Part shown: in pieces, positions 52,578 to 60,941 of the stretch
Numbering within the stretch: the first letter of the stretch is position 1
Layout: each line of letters starts with the position of its first letter
Notes under the pieces: generated by a model
What the model was told of the DNA's origin: nothing
Seen by the model: only the letters and a program-made list of their open reading frames with translations
The model's database searches: none
From: Cohnella algarum
Lineage (GTDB): Bacteria; Bacillota; Bacilli; Paenibacillales; Paenibacillaceae
Assembly (NCBI RefSeq): GCF_016937515.1
Contig: NZ_JAFHKM010000002.1
Location: 2,475,001-2,539,000 of the forward strand
Length of the DNA stretch: 64,000 nt
Direction: 5' to 3'
Position numbers and translations under genes: made by a program

Positions 52578-53089
52578 TCGACCGGCTTGCGGAACGTTTC
52601 GCCCTTCGGTTGATGGGGTGGGGGGAATTGGGCAAGGACGCGTATCCCCGCCTGCGTCTGGGATTGATCATTTCGCTTACGACCTTGCTTATCGTCGGCT
52701 TCACCGTATTCATTCTGGCATGGACGGACCGGGCGGGGGAGGGGGTGCTCAGTTTGGTTTCTCTAGCGGCGCTGCGTTATTTTTCCGGGGGAATGCACTT
52801 TCGGACAAGCGAGCAATGCGTGGCCGTCACGGTTGCGATCGCCGTCCTGTGCGCCATGCTGCCCGATCTGTCCGTCCCCGTTACGATCGTCTGTCATGGG
52901 GCATGCGTCGTTTTGCTGGCGATTTTTTCGCCTTCCGGCGCGCTCAGGCAAAAACTGCCGGCCGGGAAGCATGCCCGCTACAGGTGGATCTCGATCGCGC
53001 TCGCCGCGCTGGGAACGGGGTTAACCTGGTCGGCCGTCACGTATTCCATCTTGTTTCAGAGCATTTCAACCATTAAAATAAAAAAATAG
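52574..53089 (+). CDS. agrB: AgrB-type autoinducer-peptide processing protease
   Basis: The 171-residue product has membrane helices and the AgrB catalytic pair: His75 in SGGMHFRTSEQC and Cys82, the His-x6-Cys spacing of AgrB. The GGxH motif and surrounding RYFS are well conserved. AgrB cleaves AgrD and forms a thiolactone or lactone ring before export. It overlaps the TM protein and precedes the short agrD-like gene by 56 bases. Confidence 0.85.
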   Translation: MIDRLAERFALRLMGWGELGKDAYPRLRLGLIISLTTLLIVGFTVFILAWTDRAGEGVLSLVSLAALRYFSGGMHFRTSEQCVAVTVAIAVLCAMLPDLSVPVTIVCHGACVVLLAIFSPSGALRQKLPAGKHARYRWISIALAALGTGLTWSAVTYSILFQSISTIKIKK

Positions 53090-53145
53090 AGAAACTCGCA
53101 AAAAGTCGAATCTTGACTGCAATTAGGGAAAAGGAGCGAACCGGT

Positions 53146-53256
53146 TTGAAAAAGAAACTAGCCCAGAAGTTCTCTTTGGCCATGATGGGAATGGCAAGCA
53201 TGTTCAGCGTAGCGAAAGTTTGGTTCGGAGATCCGGAGCTGAAAGAGCTGGAATAG
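53146..53256 (+). CDS. agrD: AgrD-like cyclic-lactone autoinducer propeptide, 36 residues
   Basis: TTG 53,146, nine bases after AAGGAG, opens a frame for MKKKLAQKFSLAMMGMASMF, then SVAKVWFGDPELKELE, ending at TAG 53,254-53,256. The layout is AgrD-like: a basic amphipathic leader, a short core with aromatic residues and an acidic tail. There is no Cys; the core Ser would form a lactone, as in some homologues. The exact ring is uncertain. It lies directly after agrB, which is the main support, and before a terminator. Confidence 0.7.
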   Translation: MKKKLAQKFSLAMMGMASMFSVAKVWFGDPELKELE

Positions 53257-53332
53257 CCTCGGCGCGCGACGCGGACGGCCGAACGGCGGCGAACGCTCAA
53301 GCTTTTTAATCGCATAGGTTATTTCACGGAAG

Positions 53333-53378
53333 CACCGTGCTGCAGAAACGTTCTGCATGCGCGGTGTTTTTGTCTTTT
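53333..53378 (+). terminator. Terminator after agrD
   Basis: CACCGTGCTGCAGAA at 53,333-53,347 pairs with TTCTGCATGCGCGGTG at 53,351-53,366 with one bulge and one G-T, followed by TTTTTGTCTTTTT. It is 77 bases after the agrD stop and ends the agr-like transcript. Confidence 0.85.
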
Positions 53379-53412
53379 TCGGGACGGGTCGGCTTAGAGG
53401 GAGGCGAGAACA

Positions 53413-53703
53413 ATGAACGAGTCGCTGGAGCGGGCGCGATCGGCGATTCAGGATTGGCTGGAAAAGCGGCAGCTTGCCCATCTTTCGGTGGCGGCAGACG
53501 ATCTCCGGCTCGTTTTATATTCGACGGAGGACGATGTCCCGGCTTTGCGGGCGTCATTTACTCCGTTGCAGGGGGGCCGCTATGCGCTCGACCTTGCGAA
53601 TCATCGGGGCAATTGGCAGCCGACGCCGTATGCGGGAACCGCAGAGGAATTGCTGCGGCTGCTGGAGGGGAAGCTGGCCTTTGCGCTGGCGCGCTGGCAT
53701 TGA
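53413..53703 (+). CDS. Hypothetical protein, 96 residues
   Basis: ATG after GAGGGAGGCGAGAACA. The product is a small alpha/beta protein (helix SLERARSAIQDWLEKRQLA, strands DLRLVLYSTEDD, RYALDLANHRG and a C-terminal helix). It has no membrane segment and no recognised family. It is positioned just after the agr-like terminator but has its own ribosome binding site. Confidence 0.5.
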   Translation: MNESLERARSAIQDWLEKRQLAHLSVAADDLRLVLYSTEDDVPALRASFTPLQGGRYALDLANHRGNWQPTPYAGTAEELLRLLEGKLAFALARWH

Positions 53704-53829
53704 CGGTGCGGCAAATGGAAACGGCTTGTTGCAGGCGGGATGGGCAAGCCTTCGTTGGACGTGACGCTCCCCTTCGAACCGACGACGAATGACCGACATC
53801 GACCGCCGCAAACATGCGAATGAAGAGTT

Positions 53830-54256
53830 AAGAGAAGTAACCACGACTCGATTGGATCGGCAGTATGCGTGGGGAGGCAGCGAGATGAGTCGCCAGGACT
53901 CAACTGGATCGGCAGCATGCGTGGGGAGGCAGCGAGATGAGTCATTTTTACTCAAATGCGTGTGGCTGCGAGCGTCGGACGGGTCGAGATGAGTCGCCAC
54001 GACTCAATTGGATCGGCAGCATGCGTGGGGAGGCGATCAGATGAGTGATTTTTACTCAAATGCGTGTGGCTGCGAGCGTCGGACGGGTCGAGATGAGTCG
54101 CCACGACTCAACTGGATCGGCAGCATGCGTGCTGTGGCGATCAGATGAGTGATTTTTACTCAAATGCGTGTGGCTGCGAGCGTGGACGGGTCGAGATGAG
54201 TCGCCACGACTCAATTGGATCGGCAGCATGCGTGGGGAGGCGATCAGATGAGTCAT
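53830..54256. repeat. Tandem repeat array with a 103-104-base period
   Basis: Units beginning GAGATGAGTCGCCA occur at 53,882, 53,986, 54,090 and 54,193, with a partial copy before them from about 53,830. Each contains GAGTCGCCACGACTC (a small hairpin), ATCGGCAGCATGCGTG, and TGAGTGATTTTTACTCA (another hairpin) and then CAAATGCGTGTGGCTGCGAGCGT. Copies differ by a few bases. The 700-base gap 53,704-54,400 holds this array and no gene; frames across it are by-products of the repeat. The period and identity suggest recent tandem amplification. Confidence 0.85.
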
Positions 54257-54400
54257 TTTGTGCCCGTAAGCTAGCTCAGGCGCTTCGCACCCGGGGCCGC
54301 CGCTTCGCCGGACGCCGGAGCCGAAACGGCGGCAGGGGAGAAGCGGCCTCCAAACTGCGCCCCCCCCATCCCAAAGGCAGAAAAGGATAACCTCGAACCG

Positions 54401-55240
54401 TCAGCCTTTCGTTTTCAGCAAATCCGGATCGAACTCGGGCACGAGGCCTTCCTTTGCGGCGCGGACGAGCAGCGAGGAGACGGCTGCGTATCCGGCCTCG
54501 CCCAAATTCGCGGTGAAGTCGTTCACATAGAGATCGATGTGCGCCTGCGCGACGGACGGATCCATCTCCTGGGCGTGCTCCATCACGTAATCGCGGGATG
54601 CCTCCGGATTCGCCCATGCATATTCCACCGACGACCGTATCCAGCCGGATACGGCCTTGGCGTCAAGGGATCGGCGGGCGATGATGGCGCCGAGCGGAAT
54701 CGGCAGGCCGGTATCGGCTTCCCACCAGCTTCCCATGTCGGCAAGCATCGTCAGGCCGTATGACGGATACGTGAAACGGGCTTCGTGGATGACCAGGCCG
54801 GCATCGATTTTGCCGTCGCGCACGGCCGGCATAATTTCGTGGAACGGCATGACGACGATTTCGCCCACGCTTCCGGGCACGTTTTGCGCCGCCCACAGGC
54901 GGAACAGCAGATAGGCGGTCGAACGCTCGCTCGGAACCGCCACTCTGCGTCCGGCCAGCGCCGCCGGGTCGGCGGCTTTATCCTTGGTCAGGACGAGCGG
55001 TCCGCATCCGCGGCCAAGCGCGCCGCCGCACGGGATGAGCGCATAGTCGGAAAGCACCCACGGCAGCGCCGCATACGAGATTTTCAGCACTTCGGGCCCT
55101 TCGGCGCGGAGCGCAAGATGGTTGGTAATGTCGATATCGGCATACGTTACGTCGAGCTTCGGAGCCCCGGGAACGAGTCCGTGCGCCCAGGCGTGGAAGA
55201 CGAACGTGTCGTTGGGACATGGGGAAAACGCGATTCTCAT
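54401..55240 (-). CDS. mqnD: 1,4-dihydroxy-6-naphthoate synthase (futalosine pathway)
   Basis: The 279-residue product starts MRIAFSPCPNDTFVFHAW, the MqnD hallmark, and contains KISYAALPWVLSDYALIPCGGALGRGCGPL and the late GLPIPLGAI. MqnD cleaves cyclic de-hypoxanthine futalosine to 1,4-dihydroxy-6-naphthoate in menaquinone synthesis. It overlaps mqnB by four bases (ATGA). The remaining pathway genes are not in the window. The family is a periplasmic-binding-protein fold turned enzyme, so no signal peptide is expected. Confidence 0.9.
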   Translation of the reverse strand: MRIAFSPCPNDTFVFHAWAHGLVPGAPKLDVTYADIDITNHLALRAEGPEVLKISYAALPWVLSDYALIPCGGALGRGCGPLVLTKDKAADPAALAGRRVAVPSERSTAYLLFRLWAAQNVPGSVGEIVVMPFHEIMPAVRDGKIDAGLVIHEARFTYPSYGLTMLADMGSWWEADTGLPIPLGAIIARRSLDAKAVSGWIRSSVEYAWANPEASRDYVMEHAQEMDPSVAQAHIDLYVNDFTANLGEAGYAAVSSLLVRAAKEGLVPEFDPDLLKTKG

Positions 55241-55938
55241 TGGAAAACCTCCGGAAAAAGATTGCTGGCGGCCTCGAGCGCGGCCAACGCCTCGCCGATT
55301 CGCCAGGCGGATTTGTCGCGCGGGCCGACCGCGTTGGAAACAGCGCGGATTTCGAGCGCGGGCAGGCCGAACCGCTGCGCCGCGGTCGCGACGCCGAAGC
55401 CTTCCATTCCTTCGCAGGCGGCTCCGGGCACGCGCTTGGCCAGCTTGACGGCGGTGTCGGCGGTGCCCGTCACGGTCGTCAGCGTCAGCGCGGGACCGAG
55501 CCGAACGATCCGTCCCGAGAGCCGGATCGCTTCGGTCAAACGGTCGGCCAGCGCCGCCTCGACCGGAATGCGGGCGGAGCCGAAGCCGAGCTCGTCGATG
55601 CTGAGGTAGCCGTCCGGCGTTTCCGCCCCGAGATCGGCCGCGACGATTTCGCTCGCCACGACGAGCGAGCCGATCTCGGCCCGGCCGGGGAAACCGCCGC
55701 CGATGCCCGCGCTGACGACCAGGCGATAGCGGCTCGCGGCAAGCGCGGCCGCGGTGCCGGCGGCCGCCGCGGCCTGGCCGACGCCGACGACGACGACGTC
55801 GAAGCGGCCGTCGCCGCGCAAGCCGCGCAGCACGGCGTCCCGTTCCGCCTCGACGGCGGTGGCCACGAGGACGCGTCCTTCAACAGGAAAGCCAGGGTCC
55901 GAAGACCCTGGCGGCGAATTGCCGATGCTAACGTTCAT
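55237..55938 (-). CDS. mqnB: Futalosine hydrolase
   Basis: The 233-residue product has the purine-nucleoside-phosphorylase-like fold of MqnB: VLVATAVEAERDAVL, VVSAGIGGGFPGRAEIGSLV, and CEGMEGFGVATAAQRFGLP with the catalytic Glu region. It removes hypoxanthine from futalosine. AAGGAG sets the start at ATG 55,938, although an in-frame start 12 codons upstream exists. It is directly upstream of mqnD on the minus strand, so the two form an operon. Confidence 0.85.
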   Translation of the reverse strand: MNVSIGNSPPGSSDPGFPVEGRVLVATAVEAERDAVLRGLRGDGRFDVVVVGVGQAAAAAGTAAALAASRYRLVVSAGIGGGFPGRAEIGSLVVASEIVAADLGAETPDGYLSIDELGFGSARIPVEAALADRLTEAIRLSGRIVRLGPALTLTTVTGTADTAVKLAKRVPGAACEGMEGFGVATAAQRFGLPALEIRAVSNAVGPRDKSAWRIGEALAALEAASNLFPEVFQ

Positions 55939-56105
55939 TGCAAGAAACTCCTTCGGATAACAACCCTTATTCAATATTGTTATTATAGACCTCTCCGCGC
56001 GCGAAGGAAAGACGGATTGCGGGCGAATGCCGGGCGCGAAAATCCATATCTATTGAATAGGGAACGATACCATGCGCGGATTCCGCGTTCGAAGGAGGGG
56101 CGGCT

Positions 56106-57067
56106 ATGGAGCCGGTGCCGCGGTTGATCATCGATACCGGAGGAGGAATCGACGGCGCCCTGGCGCTGCTGTTCGCCTTGTGCGATCCCGGCGTGGCCGT
56201 GCACGGCATTACGACGGTGAGCGGCGATTCGGACGCGGATCAGGCGGCCGATCAGGCGTTGCGCCTGATCGGGCTTTGTCTTCCGGAGGCGGAGGAACCG
56301 CCGCCGGTAGCCGTCGGCGAAGCCGGGCCGCTGGCGCGCGAACGGGCCGGCCCGTGGATCGCGGGCAGCGGGCGCAACGGTTTCGGCGGCGCGATGCTGC
56401 CGCCGCCGAAGGGCAAGGCCGCAGCCGAGCCGGCAGCGGCGTTTCTTGCGAGCCAGGCGGCCGCCTTTCCCGGCGAGCTGACGCTGGTCTTGGCCGGGCC
56501 GGTCACCAACTGGCCGCGGGCCCTCGAGATGGATTCGCATCTCGCGGAGAAGTTCAAGCGCATCGTCGTCGCGGGAGGCGCAGTCTTCGCCGCGGGCAAC
56601 GCGACGCCCGTCGCCGAGCGGAATTTTCATGCCGATCCCGAGGCGGCGGAGCGGCTGTTCGCGACGGCCGGCGGCCGTTTGACGGTCGTCGGCCTCGATG
56701 TCACGATGCGGGCGCGGATTCGCGGGGAACATTTGGAGCGGTTAAGCCGCGGCAGCCCGCCCGAGCGGGAGCGGATCGTCGCGTTCATGAGACGGATGCT
56801 GAACCATTCGTTCGCGTATTATCGCCGGACGGAGCGCTGGCTCGAAGCCGCCCCCTCGGGTCCGCGCTTGCCCTGATCGCGGCGGCGGAGCCGGGGCTTT
56901 TTCGAACGGGCGTTTTTCGGGCTTCGGTCGATACGCAGGCCGGACTGACCGCCGGCATGGTCGTCGCCGACCGCCGGGCGCGCGCAAGCGTCGGGCGGGA
57001 GGTTTGCTTTTGCGTGGAGACGGACGAGGAGCGGGCGGTGGAGCGGTTTCTTTCGGCTTTTTCGTAA
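56106..57067 (+). pseudogene. Nucleoside hydrolase-like gene, frameshifted and with altered active site
   Basis: The first frame (56,106-56,876) resembles an inosine-uridine nucleoside hydrolase: HGITTVSGD, LVLAGPVTN and ERNFHADPEAA are present. The next part of the family (ALIAAAEPGLFRT and ASVDTQAGLT...VVADRR) continues in another frame to 57,067. Adding one base to the CCCCC run at 56,851-56,855 would join them. The metal-binding start DTDPGIDDA reads DTGGGIDGA, and the late LHD motif reads LGS, so catalysis is unlikely even if the frame were restored. Start: ATG after GGAGGGGCGGCT. It could be a true pseudogene or carry a sequencing slip in the run. Confidence 0.75.
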
Positions 57068-57188
57068 TGCGGAAGCTGCGTCGCGTCAGGAATTCGGGTA
57101 AAGTGTAAGTACGGGGTAGAGGCCGGCAGGGCGGTTGGATTTCTCGGCCGGCGCGCGGATCAAAAAACAATTGCCGGAGGGGTTGGCC

Positions 57189-58787
57189 ATGTATCTCGTC
57201 ACATCGAAGGAAATGCGCGATATCGACCGCTATGCGATCGATGTCATCGGCATCCCCTCGCTCGTCCTGATGGAAAATGCCGGACGGGCGATCGCGGAGG
57301 AGGCCATTCGGCTTGCGGAAGCGGAGGGGGCGCGGGGCCGCCGCCCGCGCTGGCTCGTGCTGGCCGGCAAAGGAAACAACGGCGGGGACGGGGTCGTCTG
57401 CGCGCGGCGCCTGAACGAGCAAGGCTGGGAGACGCTCATCGTGTACGCGGAGGCTCCGGAAGGCTTCAAGGGCGAGGCGGCCGTTCAGCGCGACATCGCC
57501 GATCGGCTGCGGCTGCCCTCGGCCGTTTACGAGCCGGGGAAGCTGGAATGGGACCGCTTCGACGGCATCGTCGACGCGCTGCTCGGGACCGGCGCGACGG
57601 GCGAACCGCGGGAGCCGTACGCGTCGCTGATCCGGGAGGCGAACGCCAGCGGTTTGCCGATCGTGGCGGCGGACATTCCGAGCGGGCTGAACGCGGACAC
57701 CGGCGAGGCGAACGAGCCGTGCATCCGGGCGGCCGTTACGGTCGCGCTCGCGATGGCGAAGCGCGGATTGCGGCTGCAGCCGGGGGCGGAGACGGCCGGA
57801 ACCGTCGTCGTCCGGCCGATCGGCATTCCCGGCGATGCCGCGGCGCGGCAGGGCGTTCGCACGTTCGAGCTGAACGAAGAGACGCTGCGCCGAAAATTCG
57901 CGCTGTCGGGCGTGCCGCCGGTTCGCGCCGCGGATTCGCACAAGGGCACGTACGGACACGTGCTTGCGGTGGCGGGATCGCGCCGGATGAGCGGCGCGGG
58001 GCTGCTCTGCGCCAAAGCGGCGCTGCGCGCGGGCTGCGGCCTGCTCACGTGGGCGGTGCCCGAGGCGCTCGCGCTTCCGCTTGCCGGAGCGCTGCCGGAG
58101 GCGATGATCCGGGGCATCGCGGACGGCGGCAGCGGCGAATGGGGAGGCGCCGACGCGGATGACGCGCTGCTTGCCGCCGCCGGCAAGCAGGCGGTCGTCA
58201 TCGGCCCGGGGCTCGGCCGATGGGAAGGCGACACCGGCTGGCTTCGCCGCTGGTGGGAAACCGTCGCGTCGCCGCTCGTCCTCGACGCCGACGCGCTCAA
58301 CATGCTCGCCGCCGCCGGGACGACCGTCGCGGCCGGCGCGGCGGCAAGCGGCGGGCCGGCTCCGGCCGGGGAGCCGCTTGCCCTGTGGCCGCGGCGCGAA
58401 GCCGCGACCGTCCTGACGCCGCATCCCGGCGAAATGGCCCGGCTGTGCGGCTTGTCCGTGCGCGAGGTGCAGCGCGACCGGATCGGGCTGGCTCGCGAAT
58501 TCGCGGGCCGGCACGGCGTCGTCCTCGTGCTGAAAGGCGCGCAAACGGTCGTCGCCTCGCCGAACGGAGACGTCTTCGTCAATACGACGGGCAACGCCGG
58601 CATGGCCACCGGCGGCACGGGCGACGTGCTCGCCGGCGTCATCGGCGGCCTGCTCGCGCAAGGCCTGGATGCCGCGGCCGCGGCCGCGCTCGGAGTCTAC
58701 TGGCACGGAGCCGCGGGAGACCGCGCGGCTGCGGGGCGCACGTCGCCCGCTTCGCTGATCGCGAGCGACATCATCGAACAGCTGTAA
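57189..58787 (+). CDS. nnrD/nnrE: Bifunctional NAD(P)H-hydrate epimerase/ADP-dependent dehydratase
   Basis: The 532-residue product has the N-terminal YjeF epimerase domain (residues 1-210; VLMENAGRAIAEE, LVLAGKGNNGGDGVV, AADIPSGLNADTG) and the C-terminal kinase-like dehydratase domain (VIGPGLGRW, LDADALNML, LTPHPGEMARL, NAGMATGGTGDVLAG). It repairs hydrated NADH/NADPH. ATG 57,189 follows CCGGAGGGGTTGGCC. It is about 7 kb from the nadV/nadM genes, on the same strand. High Ala and Arg content reflects the local high GC. Confidence 0.92.
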   Translation: MYLVTSKEMRDIDRYAIDVIGIPSLVLMENAGRAIAEEAIRLAEAEGARGRRPRWLVLAGKGNNGGDGVVCARRLNEQGWETLIVYAEAPEGFKGEAAVQRDIADRLRLPSAVYEPGKLEWDRFDGIVDALLGTGATGEPREPYASLIREANASGLPIVAADIPSGLNADTGEANEPCIRAAVTVALAMAKRGLRLQPGAETAGTVVVRPIGIPGDAAARQGVRTFELNEETLRRKFALSGVPPVRAADSHKGTYGHVLAVAGSRRMSGAGLLCAKAALRAGCGLLTWAVPEALALPLAGALPEAMIRGIADGGSGEWGGADADDALLAAAGKQAVVIGPGLGRWEGDTGWLRRWWETVASPLVLDADALNMLAAAGTTVAAGAAASGGPAPAGEPLALWPRREAATVLTPHPGEMARLCGLSVREVQRDRIGLAREFAGRHGVVLVLKGAQTVVASPNGDVFVNTTGNAGMATGGTGDVLAGVIGGLLAQGLDAAAAAALGVYWHGAAGDRAAAGRTSPASLIASDIIEQL

Positions 58788-58829
58788 GCGCCAAGGCTTG
58801 CAATTCAGCGGCGTTTCAGGCGCGCCTGC

Positions 58830-59339
58830 CTATTTCCGGATCAGCACGGGCGTGTCGTCCTCCACCTGCTCGAAAAGCCACCGGACGTCCTTGTTGTACA
58901 TGCGGATGCAGCCGGCCGAGACGTATTTGCCGATCGATTTCTCGTTGTTCGTGCCGTGGATGCCGTAGGCGTAAGAGGTTTTGCCGTTCACGGTGACTTC
59001 GAGTCCGAGCCATCGGTCGCCCAACGGATTTTTCGGGTCCCCTCCTTTGATTTTCTCTTTGTAGTAAGGCCGATTTTTGATTTTCTCGTGGATGACGAAC
59101 AGGCCTTCCGGGGTATAGGAAGGCTTCTTGCCCGTGGCCACGGCGAACGTGTCGATCAATTCTCCTTCCTGGTAATAAAAAAGCTTGTTCAATGACTTGT
59201 CGATGACAATAAAATGCTCATGTTTGACGTACTTTTCGGCCAGCACGGCGGTGTCCGTCTGTTTTTGAGCCGCCTGGGCCGGAAGCGCAAACAAGCTCGC
59301 AAGCGCCAGCAGCGCCGCGAACGCCAACCACTTTTTCAC
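58830..59339 (-). CDS. Secreted L,D-transpeptidase (YkuD domain)
   Basis: The 169-residue product has a signal peptide (MKKWLAFAALLALASLFALP, then AQA) and a YkuD domain starting EHFIVIDKSLNKLFYYQEGE. The catalytic motif is HGTNNEKSIGKYVSAGCIRM, with His and the nucleophilic Cys. It makes 3-3 or similar cross-links in peptidoglycan or attaches proteins. It is convergent with the nnrD/nnrE gene and divergent from the next secreted protein. Confidence 0.88.
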   Translation of the reverse strand: MKKWLAFAALLALASLFALPAQAAQKQTDTAVLAEKYVKHEHFIVIDKSLNKLFYYQEGELIDTFAVATGKKPSYTPEGLFVIHEKIKNRPYYKEKIKGGDPKNPLGDRWLGLEVTVNGKTSYAYGIHGTNNEKSIGKYVSAGCIRMYNKDVRWLFEQVEDDTPVLIRK

Positions 59340-59451
59340 CCTATCGCCTCCCCGCGTGTTTGCAATATATGCGGCCGGAGGCGCTTTTTGAAGCTGTCCG
59401 GGGGAAATTACAAGAACGGTGATCAGTCATATGACGGGGGTAACTACCGGA

Positions 59452-59474
59452 GCGTTCCGGAACGCGGGTATAAT
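59452..59474 (+). promoter_or_regulatory. Palindrome and TATAAT upstream of a secreted-protein gene
   Basis: GCGTTCCGGAACGC at 59,452-59,465 is a perfect 14-base palindrome, followed by TATAAT at 59,469-59,474. No good -35 matches at 17 bases. The arrangement suggests a -10 element with a repressor or activator site just upstream. It is 54 bases before the start of the 215-residue secreted protein. Confidence 0.4.
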
Positions 59475-59527
59475 TTCGGAGGAAAGCAGGGGAAATTTAT
59501 TTTTCGGTGGAAAAGGAGTTATGAAAA

Positions 59528-60175
59528 ATGAGCAAGAGATTTGCAAAACTGGTTTTGACGACGGCAATCGCCGCCGTATCGATGTTCCCGATGGCCGCGC
59601 AGGCGGAAGAAGCCGCCTCGTCTTCGGCGCCGGGAACGGCGCTGAAAACGGCAGGCGACTTCGCGGCCTTGCAAGTAGGCAAGCGGGTGTTCGTGCACGA
59701 TGCCAAATCGCAGCTGTTTCAAACGAACGGAGCCCAGCACGACGGCGATCTGAAGGATTTGTTCATTTTGCCGTTCGGTCCGGAGCAAATTCCGTTCGTG
59801 CTTGTCCATAACGAGAAAAACGGCTATCTCGTATTCAGCGACTTGTGGCCGGAGTTCTCCAAAGGCAAAGAAACGGATCCGACGGAGGAATACTTCAGCG
59901 GCCGGGTATTTACGACGGCTCAAAAGAAAATTGCCAACCGCACCAACCATAACTATGCCAAGCAGTTCGGCGACACGGTCGTCGTGTTTACCGCCAACGA
60001 TTTCGACGATTTGTCCAAGGGCTACCACGAATCGTACAGACTCAAAGGCGAATTGCGGGGCTTGATCCTGTACGATTGCTGCCCGTACGTAGTCGTTAAG
60101 GGCGAAAAGGGCGCGCTGGACGTCTATCATGCAGGAGCGACGGGCGCGGAAAAGGCCGGCCAAATCGCGCTGTAA
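59528..60175 (+). CDS. Secreted hypothetical protein, 215 residues
   Basis: A signal peptide (residues 1-26, ending AAQA) precedes a soluble domain with FILPFGPEQIPFVLVHNEKNGYLVFSDLWPEF and GDTVVVFTANDFDD, a beta-rich fold. It has a CC pair in LYDCCPYVVV. ATG follows GGAAAAGGAGTTATGAAAA. No known domain is recognised. It lies between two wall-modifying enzyme genes. Confidence 0.6.
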   Translation: MSKRFAKLVLTTAIAAVSMFPMAAQAEEAASSSAPGTALKTAGDFAALQVGKRVFVHDAKSQLFQTNGAQHDGDLKDLFILPFGPEQIPFVLVHNEKNGYLVFSDLWPEFSKGKETDPTEEYFSGRVFTTAQKKIANRTNHNYAKQFGDTVVVFTANDFDDLSKGYHESYRLKGELRGLILYDCCPYVVVKGEKGALDVYHAGATGAEKAGQIAL

Positions 60176-60207
60176 GGCGCGTCGGCTTCGATGCGGCCCG
60201 CGGGGAA

Positions 60208-60726
60208 TTACAGCACTCTGCGGGCCGTAATGTAGCGCTTGGAATAGTCGCTCAGCTTGCTGACGAGAACCCCGTTCCAGGATTTGCCGATCGTATTGTG
60301 AATGAATTTGCCGTTGCCGATATAAATGCCGACATGGTTGACCTGTCCCGGGGTGCTCACGCTAAAGAACACCAGGTCGCCCTTTTTCAAATTGCTTTTG
60401 GAAACGTATTTTCCTTGTTTGCTTTGCGCTTTGGAGCTCCATTTGAGGGATACGCCGTATTTGCCGAAAACGTATTTCGTGAACGAAGAACAGTCGAAAA
60501 TATATCTCGACGGGTTGTTGACGTTGAATTTATAAGTGACTTTGCCTTTCAACGATTGGGCAAGGGAAACGATCTTGTCCGCTTTCGTTGCCGAGGCCGC
60601 TTCCGCCTTGTGCGTCGGAATCGCGCCGGGAACGACGGCGACAGCCGAAGTGAAGGTCAACAAACAGGTAAAGGCGATTACCGTCTTCTTGATTACGTGC
60701 GTCTTGCTTTTTTCTGTATGTGTCAT
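60208..60726 (-). CDS. Secreted NlpC/P60 endopeptidase
   Basis: The 172-residue product has a signal peptide (to about residue 42) and an NlpC/P60 domain with the catalytic Cys in IFDCSSFTKYVFGKYG, the GDLVFF motif and the catalytic His in VNHVGIYIGNGKFIHN. It cleaves gamma-D-Glu-mDAP or similar peptide bonds of peptidoglycan. GGGAGGAACGT sets the start at 60,726. An inverted repeat CGGCCCGC/GCGGGCCG (60,194-60,201 and 60,220-60,227) spans its stop. Confidence 0.88.
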   Translation of the reverse strand: MTHTEKSKTHVIKKTVIAFTCLLTFTSAVAVVPGAIPTHKAEAASATKADKIVSLAQSLKGKVTYKFNVNNPSRYIFDCSSFTKYVFGKYGVSLKWSSKAQSKQGKYVSKSNLKKGDLVFFSVSTPGQVNHVGIYIGNGKFIHNTIGKSWNGVLVSKLSDYSKRYITARRVL

Positions 60727-60941
60727 ACGTTCCTCCCGATTGGTGTTTTTGCCTGACGGCTTGTACGAGTGGAAGTATAACACGGTCTGGGTTTTTCGGT
60801 TTTAAAAGTAAGAATCATTTAATATTAACAATAAATAGAAAATAAGTCGAATAGGCTTGAACATACGCGGTGATTGTCGATTGAATGCAGGAATGGTAAG
60901 CTGGTAGCAGACATTCTATTTGCATAGGTGGACATGCGTTC

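Noticed and set aside
53830..54256. Possible CRISPR array
   Set aside because: The whole 104-base unit is repeated with few changes; there are no variable spacers between short constant repeats, and no cas genes are nearby.
56742..58706. 654-residue minus-strand frame opposite nnrD/nnrE
   Set aside because: Arg/Pro/Ala-rich low-complexity composition without ribosome binding site; the plus strand encodes a complete, well-known enzyme.
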